Source: Oidiodendron maius Zn
Taxonomy: Eukaryota; Ascomycota; Leotiomycetes; Myxotrichaceae
Assembly (NCBI GenBank): GCA_000827325.1
Contig: KN832916.1
Span: 1 to 50,446, forward strand
Length of the DNA: 50,446 nucleotides
Direction: 5' to 3'
Shown piece after piece: positions 11,469 to 22,905 of this stretch. The notes beneath the pieces were generated by a model. It had not been told where the DNA came from and did no database searches. It saw nothing but the letters and a program-made list of their open reading frames with translations. Numbering within the stretch: position 1 is the stretch's first letter; the number at the start of each line of letters is the position of its first letter. A program made the translations under genes and the position numbers.

Positions 11469-13670
11469 ATGAGGCCTCTCCGAATCGCGATGCGAAGGTC
11501 GAAAGATCGAGAACCGCCCGCACAGCCATTTCCAACGTACCAATCAAGAGAAGCGTCTCCCAGTTGTTCGTCCGCGTTATCCGACTGGGACGCGGACGAC
11601 GAAGGCTTCATGTCTTCAGGAGATCAGGTGCCGTCAAGGCCGCTCAGCCTGTCAATTTCTGGCCCGTATTGTCCTCGGAGACCAACCCTCCAGGAGGTCC
11701 TTGCGAACACTGCGCCGCCGCCATGGACTCTAAGTGCCTTCACGGCATACCTCTCACAAAACCACTGCCTGGAAACGTTGGAATTCACCATGGACTCCAA
11801 AAGATATAGGGATCATTACGATAACCTTGCGCAGGCCCATAACCAGCTATCGCCAAGCAGAGCGAACGAAGAAGCAGATTTTATCCGCATGCTCTGGCAG
11901 AAATTACTGGATGCCTACATTACCCCGAACGGTCCGAGAGAGGTCAATCTTCCCAGCGCTGTCCGCGATCGCTTATTATCGCTCGACTGTAGAACTGCGA
12001 TTCCAGATCCTGCAGAGCTGGATCCCGCTGCGAAGATCATCTTTGAGCTCATGGATGAATCCGTTCTCGTCCCCTTCCTGAATTCCGTCGCTCCTACTCG
12101 AGCACCAGAATCGCTGAGTCTATGGGGCTCTGATGAGCTTATGGGTGACATTCCAATGGCTGCCTCCCTGGAAGCTACGTCACTCTCACCTTCACGCGCA
12201 CGCATCCAGAGGGAGGATAGTCCCCCGTTTAGTGGCTCTGGGAGCGATGCGCTCTCTCCGCCAAGAGGCTTGTCACCACGTGCCTCTCACCAATCCCATC
12301 TCGGGCGCCCAGGCCCGTCTCGACTTTCAACTCTTGCAGGCCCAATGTCGGCCACCTCATCCGCAGAGGCAATTGACAGCATGACAGACGATAGCACCGA
12401 CTCCCCATCGCCGTCCGGCTCCGCTTTGGAGCCGATGACACCTCCTAATACGCCTCCAACGTCTCACGTAAGCTTCAACTCATCCCCGGGGTCCAGTCGC
12501 ACTGTTCGGGCGGAGGGCAGTAGCTGGAGGAAGATGGGTGAGAAGTTGGGCTGGAAGAAGAGTCGGTCTAACGCAGGTACGAGCAGCTCACGATATCCAT
12601 TGGAGAGGGGCTACAGTGAAGAGAGCAGGGGTAGTGGATTATGAGGGCGACAAGTCACGTCTCCGCCGAATGATGCCCTTCCCAGTCCTGTCCTTACTTC
12701 CGAACCTCCTAAGGAATATGCTATGGCCAACGTTGCAACTGGGCAGGAGCTTACTATAAGCACGGTGACTCATGTGATTCATGGTGGTACTAGTTTGAAG
12801 CTGAGTGAGGGTGGACCTTCACCTGTACTGGAAGCGCATCCTGGTTCCCCTGTTGACATCTCTGGTCGTCGTTGTCCTTCTCTTACAACGTATATGCCTG
12901 CTCATTCCTATAGAAGTGATGCGGATTATGTGGATGGTGAGATCTCGCCATCTACGGACAGGGTGGAAAGGAGTGTCAGGAGAGGTGACGTGGCCGCGAA
13001 AGCACACACTTCAATGGTATATGATGTTGTGACGGACGACGAACAGACCCCAACCCAGTTCAGGAGTGTGCAGACGTTTTACCTTTCAGACAAGGTTGCA
13101 GATGACGAATCGGTTCAAGTTGAGACTCCACCGGTACATGCGCAGGATGGCTCTCAGGACGTGGCTATGGAGACTAGCTGGATTGATTTCGACTTTGGAT
13201 TCGGTACGGGACATCGCATCGCCGCAAATAAGCCACGTAATGATTCAAAATCTAGCCTGGCCTCCACCACCACTGCTATCAGCGGTCCGAATCATCGTCG
13301 GTTCAGTCACGGGGCTCTGACTGTTGATACCAGCATTGCCAGTTCAGCAACAAGTATGGCGTCCAGCGATACCAGCAGCTATTCTGCAGTTACAAATAGC
13401 ACTGACGTCTACGGCTGGGATGAGGAGCTGGACCGCAGAATGAGCATAGAGAATCGTCTTGCCTGGGAACCTGCACTTACCCGACGGGATACAACTGCGA
13501 GCCGGATGACGGTGACCCGTAGCCGGACTGATCTATATGATCCCACTTACAAGCCGGCCGATATGAAGAGGAGGGGTTTATTGCATAGGGTATTAAATAT
13601 ACGACGTGGTATGGGCGAGGCCTGCGTGCCTGCGCCGCCAACGGCGAATTGCCGGGCCACTTCTGGATGA
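11469..13670 (+). CDS. RGS-domain protein, regulator of heterotrimeric G-protein signalling
   Basis: Two exons, 11469-12576 and 12646-13670, give 710 aa. The 69-nt intron (GTACGAG...TATGAG) was placed because it removes two stops and joins the frame in phase. Residues about 73-207 form an RGS domain: TLQEVLANTAPPPWTLSAF opens it, and ETLEFTMDSKRYRDHY, DLL-type helices and AKIIFELMDESVLVPFLNS follow. RGS domains speed GTP hydrolysis by G-alpha subunits; in fungi they control growth, sporulation and nutrient sensing. The rest is Ser/Pro-rich and probably disordered, with short basic patches (KLGWKKSRS). No DEP, PX or membrane region is seen, so it is not of the FlbA or RgsC type. The true C-terminus is uncertain: a strong pyrimidine tract and GGCGTAG acceptor at 13784 suggest a possible third exon. 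Confidence 0.8.
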
Positions 13671-13680
13671 GCATGAATAC

Positions 13681-13716
13681 GGGCATGGGCATGAGCATGG
13701 GCATGAGCATGGGCAT
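13681..13716 (+). repeat. Tandem GGGCATGAGCAT repeat
   Basis: Two perfect 12-bp copies flanked by extra GGGCAT units, just after the stop of the RGS gene. If the proposed third exon is real, the repeat lies in the intron. Confidence 0.8.
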
Positions 13717-15422
13717 TAACATTAGCAATTATTTTCTCTTCTCTTCTCTTCTTTGCTTTTTTCTTTTTGCACGTTTTGGCGTAGCATGGCGTTTTGGAGA
13801 GCTCTGCGAGGGAAGATATCAAGAAGCTTCATTCTTGCATACGCCGGTCGCAGGATCTGGCTATGCGCGACTATTACTTTTCGTCTCCTGGTCCTGGTAA
13901 CAGGAAGGAGAATACGACTGCATTACTTCCCCAAAATCATCTGGGTCAAGAAACATGGAACGGCAGGCGGGCGGGCATCTGGAATCACTTGCAATCTGCT
14001 ACGGCGCGCTTTGGTCTTATGCAGAAGGTGGAATCAAAAGAGAGCAGCTTTGCATTGTATGGCGTTGGATCCGCCCTCTTCTCTGGGCCACATTTGCATG
14101 TAGTTGTTGCGCACTGAAGCGCGTGGGGAGAACGGGGCTGGACTGAAGTGGCTTTGTAATTATGCTAGAATATAATATCATGGCCTAAAATTCCTTCTTG
14201 CTCCAGGAGTAAATCCATACTGCACTTCCCTACTGCACTTCCCCGGTGACTCCAGCCCTATCCCAGCTCCTGGCCGCCGAGCTTGGCATTCATCCCATTC
14301 TATCCCGCCCCGTACCTTCACCCCGGACGTCGTCCCGCGCCGTGCGAGGTTCGGCCTAGACATAGGTAGGGCTTTTGACATTTCCCTAGATTCCAGACGC
14401 CCATCGAACACGCCACCTTTTGTCGCCCCACACTTCTGGTCGGGGTAATATTTGCCCCGGAATAAGTGACAAGTAAGCTGCATTCAGATCGACACATTCT
14501 CACATTTATAATTCCCAGGTCACGCAACCCGAAGTAACAGGCATGCGTGCACGCTTTGTCAAAGGCCCCCCCTCTTGAGATACCGAGCGAGCGCATTGAG
14601 TTGTGATTGGATAGGTTGGATTTTATTTCCTCTTCGAGTCTGGAATACGTGGCTCTAAAATACGTGGCTCTAAAATGATCACCCTAGAATAGATATTCGC
14701 TCATTGCCAATATCCACGCAAGGAGGCCGTAGCCGTAGCCTGTCAGTGGCGTCAGATCATCGCGGGAGGTCGTGTGCGCCTTGGCTCTTTTTTCTGGCGG
14801 TGGACGCCGGCTTCGGACCTTGGCTCCTCAGCGGCGAGGCCTTCATTAATGTCTACTTTGGGCCATTTTGCCACGTCGAATTGTAGCCTCAGAGGGAATT
14901 CTTTCACGATCAAGGGCGAATAATTCATAATGCTTTGTCACGTATTGGGGTCACCACCTAGGATTCTCCGCATGTTCTCGCAGCTCATTGTCCCCTGGAA
15001 TAATCCACTTACGAGACAAGGATGTCTACTGGTAGAAATTGAATTTGCGACGACTCTCACCGTCATCTCCTTGCTATTGCCATAGTCGCTGATGTCTATC
15101 CCTTTCTATTCGGTACTGGTACGCTTTGAACTTCTGAACCACTTAGGAACGAACGACCGGAAATGCCGGGAGAGTTTAAGGCATGTCCATTAGTATTCCA
15201 GTATACCGACTCATCCGAGGCCAGCAGATCAATGTCTCCCGTCCATACATCGGATGATCTTCCCTACCCATGGTCCTGGTAACTAAAGACAAGGGAGTTT
15301 GATTATGCGTCTCCTAAGGTAGAAAGTTGTCAAGTGAATGAAAGCGCCGACGAAAAGATGCAGTGGGTTTTCAATGATGCCAGCTGAGGAGAAACTCTGT
15401 CTAACAACAGGTTCCGCATGCT
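13717..15422. other. Gene-free region between RGS and SPF45 genes
   Basis: Apart from a possible extra RGS exon (13785-14117, frame reading SAREDIKKLHSCIRRSQDLA) and a short tandem repeat, nothing is recognised. Frames at 14178-14596 on the minus strand have no protein-like features. Confidence 0.45.
14645..14674. repeat. Two perfect 15-bp tandem copies
   Basis: The unit ATACGTGGCTCTAAA occurs twice head to tail with no mismatch. Confidence 0.85.
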
Positions 15423-17143
15423 CTATTCGTAGACGCCTTGCTCAAATGTCTCTGAATCGTAAAATAGAGCGGCAATGGTATTTCCATTGAAAATTCGACC
15501 TTCGAGTGCATTGACAGCCTTCGTCTATTAGCAACAATTCAGATACATCATACGACATCAACTTACTCTCAAAGCTGACAGTTGGCTAGTAAACTTGACG
15601 AAAACCTTCGGAGCTGTGCCATGACGGTCAATATACACCCGTTCAACTCGGCCGTACTGCACTACGCGTTAGTAGGCAGGTAAGTGCATGTCGTTGATGA
15701 TATGCATACCTTTTCAGCACATTCGTCTCCTATTTCCTGCATCAAGCCGCCATCGCCAGCTCCTTCTACTTCTTCATCTAGGTTCATTCCATCGACCATG
15801 CCTCGGAGAACAATAACCTCAGACATGGGACCGAACTTTCCAGCCTCTGTCTCTTTCTCAGGTTCGTTCTTCTTGCCTCCTATAATCTTCCCTCTTCCCC
15901 CTGCATCCCTAAACCCTCCACCTTCGGCATCAGACTTCTTTTTCCGCTTTTCAACTTGTACGCGTAAGGGATTAACAATGCCAGATCCATCCGCGCCCAG
16001 TCCAGTGCCACGACTCCAGCCATACTTTGACATAAGTCGTTCCGCAAAGCCTTTCTGACCAGGCCGAAGCGATCTGGGCGCTTCTTCAGTTGGCTGTTCT
16101 TCATCCTCTGGTTCATCTGCCAGTGCTTTCTCCAATTCTGCTTCGGAACTTGGAATATCACTTGGGGCCGGAGGTAAGTTATACCGTACCGGCGCTCGTG
16201 ATATAGTTGCCGCAGGGACAGCTGCAGAGGGCGGCACTGGAGGCTGGGGTGGCAGATCTTCTGGCGGCGGTGGAGGAACTAGTTGACTGGGAGCAAGAGT
16301 TGGGGCGTGCTCGTCAGGATTGGCCTCAGTCATTCCCGCAGCTTTTGGAGGAGAATCAAAAGGCGGTGGTGCGAATGAATAATTTGTAGGCGGCGCGAAT
16401 TGATCTGCAGCATGTTAACATAGTATATGGAGTATATATCTGGTAACTTACTACTCATTTGAGGCCTGTAATCTTCATCGTCACTATCCACATCACTAGA
16501 AGCTTTCCGCGCCGTGCGATGTGCGTAAAGCCTGTCTTTCCATTCCGTGACCTCTCGGACCTTCTCCTCACTGTGCTTGTATTCTTCGTAGTTGTTTGGT
16601 CGTGATGGATCGTAAATATCATCCCAATCTTGCGCGATAATATATTCTTCCTTGTTCTTCTTCCGCCGCTTTCTCCCGCCCCTCTGTCTCTTCTCGCCAA
16701 CATAGAAGCCGTTCACGTCATCGTCATCACCCGTCGCAGTCCAGTCTGCTAGTGTGCTTTTTACAGGAAGCTTAGCAGCGGCGACACCAGCTGTCGCTGA
16801 AGCTTGACTTGGCTTTGAAGCGTCTGGGGCTGGAGGAGCTTTTGGGAAAGTCTTCGGCTTGGCTTTTTGAGTGAGCTGTGGCCGCTTTGTGGGTTGGAAG
16901 CGTAGAGCAGCTATGAAGGTATTAACAATGAGCATGCCAAAAATGGCAGAATTTCGTGTGGGAATTGGTCCTACCAGCATCTATGTGGGGTTTCTTCACG
17001 GATGTTTCTTCTGCAGCGTCTGCAACATTCTTGAAGACAACCGGTCCCCTCGAGATGGACCCATCGCCAGTCGGGTCTAGGAGATTGGCATAGAGTGAGA
17101 GGCCACTTCGAGGAGGCTGGCCGGGTGCAGGAGAATTCGGCAT
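15423..17143 (-). CDS. Splicing factor 45 (SPF45/RBM17) homologue, G-patch and RRM protein
   Basis: Five exons, 17143-16975, 16910-16452, 16404-15710, 15656-15567 and 15524-15423, give 504 aa; all four introns (64, 47, 53 and 42 nt) are GT-AG and keep the frame. The N-terminus (SGLSLYANLLDP) matches the SPF45 start. A Pro-rich stretch precedes the G-patch (about 329-370, FAERLMSKYGWSRGTGLGAD) and a C-terminal RRM of the U2AF-homology type (about 405-504) with the diagnostic Arg-X-Phe loop in LEGRIFNG. SPF45 acts in the nucleus with U2 snRNP proteins at 3' splice-site recognition and helps splicing of short introns. The acceptor of intron 3 was taken as GTGCAG rather than the nearer GCGTAG because only that choice gives ECAEKYGRVERVYI. 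Confidence 0.88.
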
Positions 17144-18664
17144 GGTTGATGCGCGTCCTCCCTATGTGGTGATGCTTCTTGTAGTGAGTAGCTTTCGAGG
17201 CTGGCGTTTGACGAGGCTACATAACCTAGTTCACACACCTAAATCTGCCGAGCGGCAGGAGAACATCAGGCAGCGTAGCTCCAAACATTCTATTGTATAC
17301 TGATCGATCATCACCTTTCACTCCCAGTGTCAACTACTATTAGATTTCCTTTTTTTCTTTTTTCTTACAGCAATATTCTTTGTCTTATTTTGGACCTAGA
17401 CTCGTTTACCCCATTTAGTTTCATCTCCATCAAAGTAACAAGATTACCGCAACATACCCCAGAGTCAGATGTCACTCAAGAGTCCCAAAGCATGCCTATC
17501 ACACTGTGGCTCGTCGTATTTGTTCACAAAGTTGAAATAGAACTACCCGGCCTATGGTCTCACGCTAGACGTTCTAGCCAAGCGTTCTGCAAATAGATCT
17601 TTTGGGTAATTGAACTCTAATCATATTGTATGACAGTTTGTATCAGCTCGAAACAATACTGATTGGTGCTTTTTTGTCTGTCTACAACCTCACTGAGATA
17701 GCAGTCATATGAAACCATAAAAAAGGTCCTCGAACTCAATCAAGTCCCGTTGCCATAGTTGATGGATCATTTCAAACCAGGAAATCAGTATCACTATGTA
17801 ATGCTAATGGGATCTTGCCTTCAAAATGATCACCGTGCTCGATGAGGTGAGCAAGAAAGTTGCCAACCATAGGATTAAGGGAGCCATCATATAGTTCACA
17901 CCGAATAGTTAAGGATGCCTTTGGCCGTTTACTTTTCGAGTTGCGTGAATCTACCGGCTAAATGATAAAGAAGATATGGGATGGTAGAGAGTTCGCAGAC
18001 CACCGATAAGCTCTCTACGGCACATTTCACTTTTGGTGCGCCAGTCTCATGATTCTCCAAGAGGACCGTAAAAGCAACGAGGGGATGATCGAGGTCCGGT
18101 CAAAGGCTGGAGGCACTCTCACGACGCTAATCATCATCAAAGTGCACCTGTTGCAAAAGTTCAGATGACAGAATCAACAGTATTCTCAGCGACTTTGACA
18201 GTGTTTGAAGAGCTTCAGTTGCTAGTGGGGTGGATCTTGCTCGGTACTGTAAGATTACAGTAGCAGTGCTCTGTTAGACACCAGATGCTAAGTTTATGGC
18301 TCAGACTGTGGCTATCATGCTTTATCAAGGCGAGTTGTACCACTTTTGGAAGCAGTAAATTGTTCCCATATATCCAGGAGAGATACATACCATAGAAGGG
18401 GTTTGGAAGATGCTTTTCAGGGAGAACCAACATTCGCTAAATCTGAGTAGCTGGGGAGATTTTACAAGCACTAAGATCGCGGGAGGTTTCCTCGGCGATA
18501 AACCGGCAAGCTAAAAATCAACATCAGCTTTTGATTATTGCGTTCCAAAGCCCCTCGCAATTGGTATATTTATAGGCCTGTTATAAGTTGGTAGGATTGT
18601 TATCACTGCGGTGTTTTTGTTCTTTTAACCTCTAGACTTCCCGCATTGCTCGGCAGATCCCACC
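17144..18664. other. Divergent intergenic region, no gene seen
   Basis: 1.5 kb between the starts of the SPF45 and oxalate-CoA ligase genes. No frame has recognisable content. A T-rich tract with TTTTTTCTTACAG lies near 17347-17369. Confidence 0.5.
18565..18574 (+). promoter_or_regulatory. Probable TATA box of the oxalate-CoA ligase gene
   Basis: TATATTTATA lies 91 nt upstream of the ATG at 18665, a usual distance for a fungal promoter. Not tested against a transcript. Confidence 0.35.
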
Positions 18665-20268
18665 ATGTCGGCCACTACGCTCTCAAACTCCTTCTCCTGC
18701 ACAGCGCAATCGACAGCTATCATTATACCTAGCAGACCCAAGGCCCTGGCAGTGTCGTACAGAGAACTCTCGGCGGAGGTCTTATCCTTCCAGAAGAAGC
18801 TTGCCAAGCTTGGCGTTACTCCCCAGGCGGCGGTTTCGATAGCCCTTCCAAACACATACGAGTTTATCGTAGCCTTTCTCGCAGCGGCAGAGCAAAGAGC
18901 TATTGCAGCCCCTCTTAATTCGGCATACAAGCAGGAGGAGTTTGAATTCTACATAGATGATCTGAGCTCAGCGGTCGCTCTCGTCCCCAAAGGCTCGTTC
19001 GAGCTGGATAGCCCGGCTGTTCGAGCTGCGAGGAAGTACAATGCTGCGATTGCAGAATGTTATTGGAATGGAAGAGAAGTCATCCTTGATGTTAAAGATG
19101 AGGGAAATTTGAGAGGGAAGGGGAACCGAAATGTCGAGAAAGCACAGCCAGACGATATTGCTTTGGTCCTGCATACAAGTGGTACGACAGGAAGGCCAAA
19201 AGCAGTGCCACTGACACATAGAAACCTCACATCGACCATGAAAAATATCAAGGCAACATATAATTTGGCACCGGAGGATCGTACCATGCTGGTAATGCCA
19301 CTATTTCACGTACATGGACTTCTTGCCGGCTTTCTTGCTCCGTTATACTCTGGCGGATCTGTGATCGTCCCGCCAAAATTCTCCGCCACGGATTTCTGGG
19401 ACGATTTTATTACCCACAAGGCTAACTGGTATACTGCGGTGCCTACCATCCATCAGATTCTGCTCAAGAATCCTCCGCCCACCACGAAGCCAAATATCCG
19501 TTTCATTCGATCCTGTTCTTCGCCACTCTCTCCAACCACCTTCCACCAGCTTGAAGAAGCTTATAATGCCCCTGTCCTCGAAGCCTATGCCATGACAGAA
19601 GCTGCCCATCAAATGACATCCAACCCTCTTCCACCTGGCAAGCGTATCCCTGGCAGCGTGGGAATTGGGCAGGGAGTGGAAATCGAGATTCTAGATGCCA
19701 ATGGCTCAAATGTTCCACAGGGCACTGAAGGAGAGATCTGCATCCGTGGGGAAAACGTTACGCACGGCTACCTTCACAATCCCTCCGCTAATGCCTCATC
19801 ATTTACCAAAGACGGGTTTTTCCGCACGGGTGATCAGGGCCGCAAAGATGTCCAGGGCTACGTGTACATCACTGGCCGCATTAAGGAGCTCATCAATAAA
19901 GGTGGCGAGAAGATCAGCCCTATCGAACTGGATAATGTGCTCGCTCGGCATCCAGCGGTTTCAGAGGCGGTGAGCTTCGCGGTTCCAGATGACTTGTATG
20001 GCCAAAATGTCGGTGTAGCGGTGGTGCTGAAGAGCGGTCAGAGTGCAAATGCACAGGAATTGAAGGACTGGGTGGGAGAAAGGCTGGCGAAGTTCAAGAT
20101 TCCAAAATCTGTATGTTTCTCACGGTCTTGCTCTGGCCGCCGAAGAGCTAACGAGTATGTCAGGTATACTTCACAGACATCATGCCAAAAACTGCCACTG
20201 GAAAGATTCAGCGCCGTATCGTGGCTGATACTATGTTAAAGCAGGACTCTCCAAAAGCCAAACTTTGA
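18665..20268 (+). CDS. Peroxisomal oxalate-CoA ligase (PCS60/FAT2, AAE3 type)
   Basis: Two exons, 18665-20110 and 20164-20268, give 516 aa. The enzyme belongs to the AMP-forming acyl-CoA synthetases: the P-loop TSGTTGRPK is at residues 171-179, followed by PLFHVHGLLAGFLAPLYSGG, the AYAMTEAAHQM substrate loop, FFRTGDQG and GRIKELINKGGEKISP, all typical of the PCS60/AAE3 group that makes oxalyl-CoA for oxalate breakdown. The last 53-nt intron (GTATGT...GTCAG, branch GCTAAC) must be removed to obtain DIMPKTATGKIQRR, with the catalytic lysine K496, and the C-terminal tripeptide AKL, a type 1 peroxisomal signal. Without splicing the frame runs on to 20239 with a meaningless tail. A TATA-like box precedes the gene. 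Confidence 0.9.
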
Positions 20269-22905
20269 GACAGAGAGGAATTTTTCCCCCAGAAGCTGCA
20301 TCTTTTGGATCGCCTAGGCATGCAATATCGACTTGCAATGAAACGATCGGCACCAAATGATCATTGTATACTTCTCCGTACCATGGATATAGTTAGAAGT
20401 ACATAGCATTATACAATCAATTGATCATGGTCGTTCTGGCACGCTCCCGTTCACTTCCGCCTTGTGTGGCCGATATCTCTAGGTGCGAATAAATTTATCT
20501 CGTGACCTCGGACGAAGGGAGGAGTGAGCACTTTTATCTCCCTCTTCAGAAATTCTCATGATTAGACGGCTCAATCAATAGTAGACAGATGATCTTCTGA
20601 TCCCGAACTAGCTTAGCCACATGAACCGTGAGGGTGTGTTTGTGTGTGCCATGATAAAGATACAAGACGCATGGACCGGTACAACTTTAAACGTTACATT
20701 TAGCCACGTGAGCAACATGGTATTCGTGATTTCATCCTGGCCAGCTCTTGAAATAGTGCATACTAGGCATGAGAGGAGGTAACCCTACGTGTGTGAGCAG
20801 GACCTGTCATGGAAGGGGACAAGTTCTCCCGAGCACACTAGTGAGGGCTGCCATTTTGACTGTACTTCACGAGTTGGCATGTTTGTTCAAGATAGCATGT
20901 CTCTTAAACTCTTCTATGCTGTTACTCCCTGTTGGTCTTACGTAGCCTTCGCCATCTTTGATACTCTGCATTCGATCGTTCTGCATTCTTTGCATGGTTA
21001 CAGGCAATGAGTTTGCAAGAACTCTAGCCGGAATATTTCCCAAATTACTCTTACAATACCGGAAATAAAATATGTAGAAGCATATGAGTAGATTAGCATT
21101 GTGATGTCTAAGTGAGAAGAAACAAGACGGAGGAGCACAAGGAAGACAACGCGTTGGAGACACAGGCAGGATTCTACTCTTATATTCTTACTTGGAATCT
21201 CATAACGGTATTTGTATTTAGTCTACATTCATACAATGGCTCAATACGTGCATATGAGTGCTCTCCCTTCTTTTCTTAATTTTATATCAAACCTCTTCAG
21301 TGTCTTTTGTGATGCCTTAAGCAACAACTTTAATTTCCTCAATTTCCTCAGTTTCCTTAGTTTATATGGGACGACGGGTATAGAAGGCAGTCCACAAGAT
21401 TGATGGATACCGGAGAGCTCTAGAAGCCAGGTATCTCTTTATCAAAGTACAAATGATAGAGATACTGCATTGGAAAGTTCCCGATGAAGGTCGCCGTGAC
21501 TGAAGAAAGAATATGACAAACTTAAGTGGCATAGAATCTCTAGGTCTAGCTCTACTTAACCTAAGTGCATCAAGATATCGACCGATAAATAAATGGCGCC
21601 ATGGGATCCAGGACAGCTAATTGGGCTATTGAGGGATGATAGCTTCTCAACCTCCCAAAAGGCTGTGCTGGAGACTGGCATGCCGATTAAGGCCATTGCT
21701 CGTCGCCAGCTTTAGCCAACTGCCGTAGCAGACCCCCCCTGGCGTCGTGTTCGAGTGTAACCATCACCATTCACGGCCCTCCCCACACAGCCCGACATGT
21801 GCTACCTGCCTCTTCCATCGATCGTCAATCGTCGGTTATCGCTCAGGGGCAGATACTGTACTGTAGAAGAGGAGGCACTGTACGCGCCCAGATAACGCCA
21901 CGGATTGCTACCCTACCGTGCCCTGCGCGCCGGCTGGATGTCTCAAGGCGGAGATTGTGCACAAACGATTTCGATCTCGGGGGGAGGTAACCATACACGG
22001 TCACGCGTTGGGTTCCCGACGTGAACCGTGTTTCATGAGCTTAATTAATTCCCCCGAGCTCTCACACCTACTTCGGTCCGTGCCTCCCCCATGATCGGAC
22101 GAAGGCTCTGGGAAACCCCTCTCCTGCTCTCGATCCCGCTCTCTCTCTCTCTCTCTCTCTTGCCTTGCTGATGGTATACAGCGCTTCTCATTCCCGTCAT
22201 GATGACGTGCCGGCCCGAGGATCGGGAAAACGAGATTTTGCCCACGCGATCTGTCAACCCGAAGACGGCATCCCGACCAACCTGCCAGGGAAAATATGGC
22301 CGAATGGAGGAGCGTGGGGAGCGGCCAACGGCACAGGTACCAGCCGGACGAACCCCACAGCGCGACGAGCCTACATTAGTCCAGGAACGGCGGAAAAGCT
22401 TGTCGGCACCCGTCCCAGATGTCTCCACGATCAGGTTCTCAATCGAGAACTGCCTCCGGATTTACCGCTGCCACCCCCTAGTGATCAGACCGTGACTTAA
22501 TCCTTCCTGATCCTAGATGCCCTCCCACTGGCTGCCGCACCTCATCAGAGGCTGGCTGTTGGACCGCGCGTTGGGTGGTGATGTAACGTCTCCTTGCTAT
22601 CCTGCTCCTCCTGGCACCGAATGATACAGGTGTATAGCGCACTGGAGCCATCCAAGGCTTGAGATGGTGCCCTTTCAAGCATCTTCCGTGCCCAAGTGGT
22701 GTACTGAAGCTCTGTTCTATGGAAAGGTTAAGTAGATCATGATCTGCCCCTTTTGTCTGTCCCTTTTTCGCCTCCATCCTCACCACGACGAGCCATTCGC
22801 CAATCTCCTTTCTCTTCAGATCCTCGACGGATCGTTACTCTCCCTCTAGGTAGCTATCCTTCTTCTGTATATATCGATATATATATTTCGTCGATCTCAT
22901 TCGAC
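20269..22905. other. Gene-free region upstream of the chitinase gene
   Basis: 2.6 kb in which no reading frame looks coding. It holds the 3' flank of the ligase gene, a (CT)11 run and the promoter of the chitinase gene; an AT alternation (TATATATCGATATATATA-like) lies about 20-40 nt before the chitinase ATG. Confidence 0.5.
22139..22160. repeat. (CT)11 microsatellite
   Basis: Eleven uninterrupted CT units. Confidence 0.9.
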
